A model generated the notes under the pieces. That model made no database searches, was not told where the DNA came from, and saw only the letters and a program-made list of their open reading frames with translations. A stretch of DNA of 64,000 nt from Sclerotinia nivalis (Eukaryota; Ascomycota; Leotiomycetes; Helotiales; Sclerotiniaceae). This document shows, piece by piece, positions 55,481 through 64,000 of this stretch (position 1 is its first letter; every line of letters begins with the position of its first letter). The position numbers and the translations under genes are program-made. Where the stretch lies: positions 1,116,001 through 1,180,000 of the forward strand of contig JAPEIS010000016.1 of assembly GCA_029531795.1 (NCBI GenBank), written 5' to 3'.

Positions 55481-58400
55481 ATGTATTCATCAAAATTCTT
55501 TACTGTGGCCGCGGCTACTTTTGCACTAATAGCTCCTTCTGTCGCACTCTACGATGCATCATCACCAGCAAATTTGGCCTTGTATTGGGTAAGTCTCATG
55601 ATTAGATCAAAAGGCTATTACTGACCATGACAAAAGGGTTCTGGGCCATCTCAAACAAATCTTTCATATTATTGCGAGCAATCTACAATTGACATCATTC
55701 CACTAGCTTTTATGAATGTATTCCCTGCACAAGGTGATGGTTATCCAGCGGAGAACTTTGGTAACGCTTGCTATGGTCAACCAATCTTTACACCAGGCCC
55801 AGGTTATCCATTAGGGGATGTCGATACGTCGAAAGATCAACTCTACGTACAATGTCCAGGTATTCAAGAGGGAATCCCATACTGTCAATCATTAGGAAAA
55901 AAGATATTACTTTCTCTTGGAGGAGCTTCGAACACCTATCAACTCACGGGCGTGGCCGATGGAGAATACTTTGCCGACTTCTTGTGGGGAAGCTATGGAC
56001 CTTTCAAGCAATCATGGTTGGATAATGGTGGAATTAGACCAATGGATGGTGGTTACTATGGCACTAATCCCAATATTCACATCGATATTGATGGTTTTGA
56101 TTTCGATATAGAGATCGCTCCTACTGGTAATTCAGACTATTAAAACATTGGTGTTAATCGACACTAACATCAAATAGATTCATCCGAAGGTTACATTGCA
56201 ATGATTAACAGACTCCGAGAACATTTCGCCGAAAACCCTTCAAAGAAATATTTCATTTCAGGAGCTCCACAATGTCCTTTACCCGAACCAAATATGGGAG
56301 CCATGATTGCTGGTGCACAATTTGATCTTTTGTGGATTCAATTCTATAACAACGATCAAGCTCAATGCACAGCTCGTCAATGGGCCGACAATTATGCTAT
56401 TACAGGACAAAAAGACTCCGAAGAATTCACATACGATGAATGGATTGCGGCTGTAAATAGTGGCGCAAGTGCTGGTGCTTCAATCTACATTGGTCTTCTC
56501 GGCTCTCCTTTAGCAGGAATCGCAACCGATTACATTTCTCCACTCGAAGCTCAGACTTTGATCGAGTCCTATCATGACAAGCCTCAGTTTGGAGGTGTCA
56601 TGATTTGGGAAGCGACATATTCTCAAGAGAACACGGATGCAGAACTTAATGGAGATTCCTACCATGGATTCATTAAATCTTGTTTGTCTCCTTACGCACC
56701 TCCCCCACCGACCTCGATATCTTCCGTGGTATCCAGTACAATTATTAGTAGTTCCAGCTCCACATCAGAAGCTTCTATCACTTCTAGTCCGACTTTGTCG
56801 ATTGAATCATCTGCTTCCGCGAGCAGCACTTTGACTTCGGCCTCATCTACTTCGATTTCGATTTCGGAATCATCTGCTGCGGTCTCTTCGATTACACCAA
56901 TATATTCATCACAATCATCCGCTGCGGCATCCTCCACTTCGTCGGAAGCCTCGATCACTTCGTCATCTACTTTTACATTAGTTGCACCGACATCTACCGC
57001 CCAATCTTTTTCATCATCAGTATCTTCTGCTGCGCAATCGTCAAGTGCTTCGGAGTCAACGATTTCTTCGTCAGTTTCCTCCGCATTGGCCTCCTCAACC
57101 CAGGCATCATCTGGTTATTTAATTCCGGGCTATTCTCAAAACGCAACATCCACTTTGACCCCTTCGCAAAGTCCTTCCTCTACATCTAACAGTGTCACTA
57201 CAAGCCTTAGTTCAAATTCTCAATCGCCTGAGCCATCCTCTGGTTACACTGCTCCAGCATACTCATTTAACTCCACTATCAGTGGTAGTGTCTACTCGAC
57301 CAAACCATATTCCACTAAGTCTGTTGTAACAGGTACCGGTCAATCTAGCAAACCACGCCCCACCAAGTCTTTGGGAACCGGAGTGAAATCTTGCAAGGGT
57401 AGAACCAAGACCAGGACAAAGACCTCAACTTCTGGCCCATCAGGATCCGCTAGTTCCTCCATCATTGTCCCATCTACTGCACCATATGGAAATAGTACTT
57501 ACAGTCAATCGAGTACTAATCCAGCTTTAAGTTTCACAACTTCCGCAGAAGGAATTACTGTATCGTCAGGTAGTGCCATCCAGACCGGATCTATTGCAAC
57601 CGAATCAACTGCGGTAGAATCGTCGACTACTGGTGTCAGTGAAATATCATCTGGATCTGTTACAAGCAGCGGATCTTTACCGTCAGAAACTGGTTCTCTA
57701 TCCGCAAGTGGATCTATTCCATCAGGAGCCGGCTCAATTACTTCGGTTGTCCAATACACTACCTCGACAGCTTATGTTACCACAGTTTACACAGTTACCT
57801 CTTGTGCTGCAACAGTGACTGATTGCCCAGCAAGAATTGGATCCGTGACAACTGAAACGATTTATTCTTACACTACTATCTGCCCGGTCACTGCTACTGC
57901 CACATCTTCCGCTGAGGGAGTTTCTGTGTCGTCACAATCTTCAGCCCAGGGACTTAGTCTTTCTCAAACACCAGCTTCATCGGCGCAGGAACTTCCTACA
58001 TCTACAGGATCATCATCTTCAACCCAAGGACTTGCTACATCACCAATCACTTCGGTTGTTCAATACACCACTTCCACAGCCTATGTCACCTCCGTCTACA
58101 CAATCAAATCTTGCGCAGCAACAGTTACTGACTGTCCAGCAAGAATCGGTTCCGTAACCACCGAGACAATCTACTCTTACACCACCATTTGCCCCGTAAC
58201 GGAAACCAGTGGAAATAGTGGTATTGTTAGCCCAACTTCTGCTCCGGCTATAGCACCAACTCAAACAACAGCATTTACTTCATATGGAACTTCAACGGTT
58301 TACCAGACGTCTGTTTATACTATCACTTCGTGCGCTCCAAGTGTAACGGATTGTCCCGCTAGATCTGGTCAAGTGACGACTGAGACTATCTCGTCGTACA

Positions 58401-59020
58401 CTTCGGTTTACACGGTTACCGTGTCCAGTGCTCCTGTTAGTATTCCCACTTCGGGAGTTTCTTCCGCTGCTGGAATCGAAACTTTGGTTCCAGTTGTTGG
58501 AGCGTCATCTATAGCCGGCATATCATCACCAATCCTTACTTCAGGAGCTTCTACCGCCGCTGGAATTGTGACTTCCTTACCAATACTCAGTGCCTCCTCA
58601 ATCGCTGCCGAATCATCACCAATTCCTACTTCCGAAGCCCTCATCCCAACAAACCTCTACACAACCCAAATCTCCACTCTCATTAACTCCCAAACCACCA
58701 CCATCTCCGCCGTTATCGCTCCCTCAACCATCACAGTCATTCCTGTTGCAGTCGCATCTACGTTGGCGGTATCCGGAACTTTGGTTACTGCTGCATCTTC
58801 TGTTAGTATCACTCTTGTACCTATACCAAGTTCTTATATCGTTAAAGCGGAAGGAGAGAGTACGAAGAGTGGAAGTGGAAGTGGAAGTTCGAAGACGCAA
58901 TCAGCGGTAGCGAGCGCGACTCCGTCGGCTGTTACTTTTGAGGGGGGTGCGGGGAGAGTGGTTGAGAAGATGGGGGTGTGGGCTGGGTTGATTATGATGG
59001 GTTTGGTGTTTTTGATTTAG
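55481..59020 (+). CDS. GPI-anchored GH18 class III chitinase with long Ser/Thr-rich tail
   Basis: Hydrolyses beta-1,4-linked N-acetylglucosamine chains in the cell wall. Exons 55481-55588, 55637-56126 and 56178-59020; introns of 48 and 51 bp; 1146 residues. A signal peptide (MYSSKFFTVAAATFALIAPSVA) is followed by the GH18 domain at about residues 24-325, with ILLSLGGAS and the catalytic IDGFDFDIE (Glu as proton donor). A Ser/Thr-rich region follows with three related modules of about 50 residues (57738-57893, 58044-58203, about 58265-58420), each with TSTAYVT.VYT..SCA..VTDCPAR..VTTETI. The C-terminal hydrophobic MGVWAGLIMMGLVFLI fits a GPI signal. ATG 55481 is chosen because it begins the signal peptide; the frame extends upstream without need. 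Confidence 0.93.
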
Positions 59021-59612
59021 ATTTTCATGAGATATGTGTAGGATAGACAGAGAGAAAGGAACTTCTTGGGTTGAGTATATTTATGATAAAATTTAGTGGA
59101 TCGATTGTTCATTTGTGTATATTTTTTTTAGGATACTTGGTGTGATGTATCATTGTGTATTCTGCCATCTAAATCTCACATGTCTCGCCCACGATTTTAA
59201 TGTACGCGCATTTGGATATTCGGAATTAATATTGGTTCTGGATGATATTTGGCTTTTAAGAAATGGAAGAGGAAAGTATGAATTAGCTGCAGCCTCCAAG
59301 ATGCTGTACTCGTATACTACTTCCTGGTTCAAGGCAAAAATGGCTTTGCTGCATAAGTAATTATAGATAGGATTTTGATTAACGAATACCTCACTTTGTT
59401 TAACACAGGATGAATCACATTTAGAACTTTATATCACATCTATTCAATATGTGTTTCTCACCATGATATAGCCCCACTTTTAACATCTTCGAAGGCTAGA
59501 CTTGAAAACTACCTCTCTTTATCTTATGAAATCAAATTTTGTATTTCATTAAATTACATTGTATACTATATTCATAAACTCATTGATTTTATTCTAAAAA
59601 AATTCTTTACTC
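59021..59612. other. Convergent intergenic region
   Basis: AT-rich sequence holding the 3' untranslated regions of the chitinase gene and of the - strand hypothetical gene. No gene is seen. Confidence 0.5.
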
Positions 59613-60197
59613 TCATCTCGAACCTTTACCATGCTTCCTAACATAGTTTTCAGAAGCCCCCTCGCTTAACAGAACATCACTGTTCTTGGCAAACCATTCA
59701 TCAACAAGCTGTGTTGACCATAGTATATTATCCGGATGAGGATGCAAATCATCCGATAAAAGATTTTGTTTTATCTGATCCTGAGTTCGAGCAATACCCT
59801 GAAGAGCCACAGTGCTTTTGGGAACGCTGGCTTCCTCTACTCTATTTGTCTTCTGCGCCCTAATACTCGAGCTCTCATCAGGTCGAATGTTTTCCTTCAA
59901 ACTATTCAACTTTCCTACACTCCACATCGCTGGATGATCAACCTTTTTAATTTCTATTTTAGCCAACTCAGCGTCCAAATCGGCAATAATGGCTCTTATG
60001 AGATATTTTAAAGGACCAACTTGTAGGCAAAGCAAGCGCTTCCGGATTGCATTTATGCGCTCTTCTCGCCATATTAGAGCATCTCCAAGTCCTGGTTCTA
60101 TTCTTTCGTGAAGTTTGGAGAGGATGCATATGATGGGTTTGAGGAGGATGGAGTCGATGTTCTTTATGGTTTCGATTCTTCGACAGAGATTGCACAT
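59613..60197 (-). CDS. Hypothetical 194-residue protein
   Basis: I do not recognise it. It has an intronless frame from an ATG at 60197 to a stop at 59613. The first half is helical with hydrophobic/charged alternation (IDSILLKPIICILSKLHERIEPGLGDALIWREERINAIRKRLL); the second half is more polar. Two CxxC-like Cys (CNLC) sit at the N-terminus. There is no signal peptide. The length and absence of stops in an otherwise AT-rich region support a real gene, but it has no neighbours that suggest a function. Confidence 0.55.
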   Translation of the reverse strand: MCNLCRRIETIKNIDSILLKPIICILSKLHERIEPGLGDALIWREERINAIRKRLLCLQVGPLKYLIRAIIADLDAELAKIEIKKVDHPAMWSVGKLNSLKENIRPDESSSIRAQKTNRVEEASVPKSTVALQGIARTQDQIKQNLLSDDLHPHPDNILWSTQLVDEWFAKNSDVLLSEGASENYVRKHGKGSR

Positions 60198-63100
60198 GGT
60201 GCGTCGGATTCTTAGGTAGGTAGATGGGATAGAGGGTCGGCGGATGTGTAGATTTAATTGGGTGAAGGGAGGTAGAAATGGGTATTTATGTTTGAGAGTT
60301 TGAATTAGAATGAGTGAGGACTGTCATTCATGAACCAACTGTTATGAAATATTGATTGGTCAGATTGTGATTCATTTATTTCAATGGAGTGTACATTGTC
60401 AAGTTAATAACTTCTTGCTCGACATGGAATTTTTATAACCTTTACTTTCGGATTGTGTACAGCCAACACCGAAAGATAAGTCTCTAGATGATCAGTACAG
60501 ATGTGACGGTTTTATATACTCAAAGAACAAGCGTATGTGTTGTATATCATTTTAGATAATGAATACTAGATCTAGATTCAATTGTAGATAATGAAGTATA
60601 GTAAAAACATCAGAAAGAGGTGACTTCGGGTGAAAGAATCACAGTTAGGTAATCGGACTTCCGATTATCCAGGCACCTTGCATTATGCAGTATTGCAAGA
60701 AGCGGTAGTAATCAAATAAGCATTAATGAGTGCTCAGTATTGATCAAAGAGTATAGAAGCAAAACGAAAAACCAAATAAAGGCACCACAACACACTCTCA
60801 TCTTCCCCCAACCTCTTCCTCACTTTCATCTTCCGCCCTCCTATTCACTTCACCGCCATGTAAATAAACATCAATAGAACCCAAGATAGCGCCGCACGAA
60901 GAACAACAAATCAAAAACTCTCAAATTTCTCATAGCTCAATGGTCTGATCATTTGCTTCCTGATTCAAACATGCTAACAATAAATTATAGAATTCTCCTC
61001 CCTCAACCAGCAAAAACGCTCATCATGTTACATGCTAGGACATCTCGACTGGTACAACTCTTTGTTATCAACCGGTCAAAAACACATCAGGTACTGGATA
61101 TAGATGGCAGCAGCTAATTCAATACGGACGCCGAAAGGTGTAACAAATCAACAAATCCCACAAAAAGCGCATGCGCACACTTAGAAGCAAAACAAAACAA
61201 ACAACCCAACAACAAGCGAAAGCAACAAAAAGCGGAAAACGCACATCAAAAAGTTCATAATATAATCAGGTACAACCATGTAAAACCAGGTACAGGAACA
61301 TCCAGATACAGGTACGATCAGGTATATCCTACAACCAGGTACTCATTGGTAAAAGCCTGAAAATTCTCAGGTTCCGTAAGGGTGAGTTTCCTTCCTTCAT
61401 TCAACATTAACTGTAACAGACTTGTGAGCTATGAGAACTGAGAACTATTTTTTTAGGTTGTCTTTTTTCTCTACTTGGACGGTGAGATTAATGGGCATTG
61501 AAGAGGTGGAAGGGAGAAATGGCGTAAGTTTTGAGATTGTGAGAAGGGAAAGAAAGGTAGAGTAATCATTTCCATGATCTTAGTAGGTATGTAAACTGAA
61601 GATGTCAAAAAATTTGATTGGTATTGAAGCTGCACTTGCTAACATTGATTTACTTAGTACTCCAGCAATCCAAATAAAGAGCCTTGTCTTTTATTCTGGT
61701 CGTCGCTGAATACCTGGTCATTTCTGGACCTTTGTTTGTCCAAATTCGCTGCTCAGAAGATAGCCTGGCAACGAGGTCTACGAAAGGAAGGTAAGCCCAT
61801 TCACTACCTATGATACTTGAATAAATAGGAATGTATTCTGCTCTCACTATCATCATACACTCATAATGATCACGGGGTCACTATCTTACAACTTAAATTT
61901 CAACACCCACTTTCACCTCTCCCTCCTTCCCTCCTTCACCCCCTCTCACCCACAACACCGACGTTCCTTCCCCATCCTCATCATTCAACATCTATACATA
62001 ACCCTCAATACCATCACACAACAAACAAATTCAGCAAAAGTCCTCACTTTAGTCTCGCAGTCAACCATCAACTCAAAATTTCAAAAGTTCTCAAAAGATA
62101 CTAACAAAACCCCCAGATAAATTTATCACAACTCAACAACAATTCCACCCATCTCCAAATACCACGACAATATACGGAAGCACAAAATCCAAAAATGAGC
62201 GTGGCGTAAAGGAGTTCAGTCTGTACCATACTGTACGCTCTTTCCTTTCTAACAGTGAAGCTCGCAAAAAAGATATTTGGTTCGACAATATACCGTCTAG
62301 ACGCATTCAGCACGTGCACAGTCGACTATGTGGAAGTGACGAAGAGTATTCAATTATCGCAAGCAACCACAGAAAGGTTAAGATCATCAATCCTAATATT
62401 ATCGCCCAGCTCATTTCGTGGTATGGAGTTATAAGAGGTTTCGGAATTGTTCAAACTACGCCCCCTAAATTCGACTCGACTCGTTGGTCTACAGCCAGTA
62501 CATTCAATAGGTCCGTTAGCATGAACGAAGAAAGTACCGACCATGACCAACATACACAAACAACCATGTTTTCCACCTAGACTCAACATTCGACGCAGCT
62601 AAGCTACTCAAGATCACGCAAGCCTTCGAATTCGAACACGAGTTAGGAAAGAACCTATCGGAGTCGCGACCCGATATGTCAATATGGAAAACCCTTGCAT
62701 ATGAATTTCATGACCAAAGATTGATTTACCAAAAGTTTGATTTACCAAAATATTATTTCGCAAGTTTCGATTCTGCAAGTTCAAGTTAACCAAAAAATAA
62801 AAAAGTCATCAAGACAACCAAAAAAAAAGAAACCCCCCCCCACGCTTTCGAAAACAGCATTCGGATACATCATCTGGAGACAGCCATTCGAAAGCAGCTT
62901 GCGAAAGCAAGTTTACTAAAAAGCATAAAGCAGTTATACCAGAAGAAACATTATTATCAGGCTGTGTGAAAGCCTTTCCTTGGAGGTGAGTTTCTCTGAT
63001 TCCTTGAGTGATGATGCGAGACTGTGAGGTGTGAGGACTTATTTTTTTGGGGTGGTAGTGTGGACTTTGGCTGATTGAATGAGGTAGTGTTTGTTGTGGT

Positions 63101-63408
63101 TTAGACTTTGGACTCTGCTGGATGCTGGAGGTTGGACGCTGGATTGTGTAATCTTGGATTGCAGTCTAGCGCAATCGGAGGATCTGATTTCTGCGTGTAG
63201 TTCATATATCGAAGCTATTTTGAAAAATTGGAGGTATCTGGAATAATATATGCAGGGGAAACGGGATTTTAAACACGGTCCCTCGGATGTTCAAGTCGGG
63301 GCTGCAGTCCGGATTAATGAAAATACTGGGTTGAAGTATGGAGGGCGTTAACAGAATTAAACTCATCACACTATGTGATCGTGACCATTAATATAAAATG
63401 TCGTCCAA
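60198..63408. other. 3.2-kb gene-empty region
   Basis: I find no recognisable gene. Features are a cluster of five CAGGTA words at 61267-61341, A/C-rich sequence at 61140-61260, a pyrimidine-rich stretch at 61900-62080, short repeats of GATTTACCAAAA at about 62722-62757, and a C8 run near 62835. Frames at 61866-62120 and 62314-62580 show no family features. Confidence 0.5.
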
Positions 63409-64000
63409 TCATCTCATCAACTTCTCAACCCTCTTCTCCAAACTCCTCTCAAACTCCCCTACACCACCCTCCAATACCTTCACCCCACCACCTTTAACCA
63501 CATAAACCAATCTCCTCCTCTGTTCCTCTTCTTCCTCATCCTCATCCTCATCTCCCTCCTCCTCTTCCCCCTCCCTCCACCCCTCAACCACCTTCCTCAC
63601 CAACCACCGATCATGACTAACCACCACCACACCCCCATTCCACCCCCTCATCACCTCCCCCACCGCCCTCACGGTCCAAAGATCCAAATGCGTCGTCACC
63701 TCATCCAAAACCAATAATTGCGGTTCCTTCCACACTAATCTCGCTAATGCCAATCGTACAAGTTGGCCACCGGAAAGTTTGGAAATCGGAACATCGGAGA
63801 CGATTCGGCCTTGTAAGCCTAAGCCGCCGAGGATACTGCGGATTTCTTGCTCATTGAGGAGGTTGGATATATCAGATGTCATGAGGGAGAGCGCGGTTAG
63901 CTCTGGAGTGCTGTGTGAGAGGGTTTGGAGATCTTCGACCGAGTGTTGGGAGTAGTATGCTAATCTTAATCGTGGATGTTTGGTTACGGTTCCTTTGGTG
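63409..64000 (-). CDS. ABC-F family ATPase, C-terminal part (5' end beyond the right edge)
   Basis: A soluble twin-cassette ABC protein of the ABC-F type (ribosome-associated Arb1/Gcn20 group in fungi), without membrane segments. Only the second nucleotide-binding domain is in the window. Its Walker A lies outside. The Q-loop LRLAYYSQHSVEDL is near 63950, the signature LSGGQLVRLALARL at about 63765-63725, Walker B LLVLDEVTTHLD, and the H-loop VVVVSHDRWLV. After the H-loop there is an unusual acidic insert (EGEEEEGDEDEDEEEEEQRRR) before the terminal strand. ABC-F proteins normally read LDEPTNHLD at Walker B, so VTTHLD is a mild deviation. It may be Arb1, Gcn20 or another paralogue. Confidence 0.85.
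   Translation of the reverse strand, partial: TKGTVTKHPRLRLAYYSQHSVEDLQTLSHSTPELTALSLMTSDISNLLNEQEIRSILGGLGLQGRIVSDVPISKLSGGQLVRLALARLVWKEPQLLVLDEVTTHLDLWTVRAVGEVMRGWNGGVVVVSHDRWLVRKVVEGWREGEEEEGDEDEDEEEEEQRRRLVYVVKGGGVKVLEGGVGEFERSLEKRVEKLMR

Noticed and set aside
60933..60970. tRNA-like A box (TAGCTCAATGG) and B-box-like GATTCAAAC
   Set aside because: The spacing is short and the D, anticodon and T stems do not pair, so it is neither a tRNA nor a supported SINE head.
1..64000. CRISPR array or bacterial-type operon
   Set aside because: Introns, fungal gene families and transposon types show a eukaryotic genome; the tandem repeats seen have no unique spacers.

Overview
The window looks like the genome of a filamentous ascomycete. 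Introns are short (about 50-110 bp) with GTAAGT/GTATGT donors and CTAAC/CTGAC branch sites, and the gene set is typically fungal: COQ4, Hom2, Mix17, Hsm3, Rpc31, Dld1, an Rdr-type RNA-dependent RNA polymerase and a GPI-type GH18 chitinase. The overall look resembles Leotiomycetes (Sclerotiniaceae such as Botrytis or Sclerotinia), but that placement is inference; I could not search a database.

Positions 1-18357 are an AT-rich transposon graveyard. Two Ty3/gypsy chromoviruses (here A, 163-bp LTRs, and B, 213-bp LTR), a Tad-like LINE with an RNase H domain, and a Tc1/mariner remnant are nested in one another. The order can be read from exact target-site duplications. Element A went into the pol gene of B. 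A solo A-LTR later went into A's 3' LTR. The LINE then went into that solo LTR. The two halves of B now lie on opposite strands, although their reading frames join exactly at the A insertion site, so part of the cluster has been inverted, most simply by recombination between two A copies. The coding remnants carry Gln-to-stop and Trp-to-stop changes, in the LINE at CpA/TpG sites as expected of RIP.

Positions 18358-22500 are a transition zone with tandem repeats, one unrecognised 307-codon reading frame, a low-complexity (Ala-Pro) reading frame and other small fragments.

Positions 23019-64000 are ordinary gene-rich chromosome on both strands. In order: Sec61-gamma (-), a CFIm68-like RNA-binding protein (+), a SET-domain lysine methyltransferase (-), COQ4 (+), a PDCD5-family protein (-), a ketopantoate-reductase-like protein (-), Lrp1/Rrp47 (+), Mix17 (+), aspartate-semialdehyde dehydrogenase (+), an RNA-dependent RNA polymerase (-), ribosomal protein eS4 (+), D-lactate dehydrogenase (+), Rpc31 (-), Hsm3 (+), a large GPI-anchored chitinase (+), an unrecognised 194-aa protein (-), and the C-terminal part of an ABC-F ATPase (-) running off the right edge. 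These genes act in separate housekeeping pathways (ER translocation, mRNA 3' processing, ubiquinone and threonine/methionine synthesis, RNA processing, translation, mitochondrial lactate oxidation, proteasome assembly, cell wall). Exon boundaries were inferred by hand from splice motifs and frame continuity.
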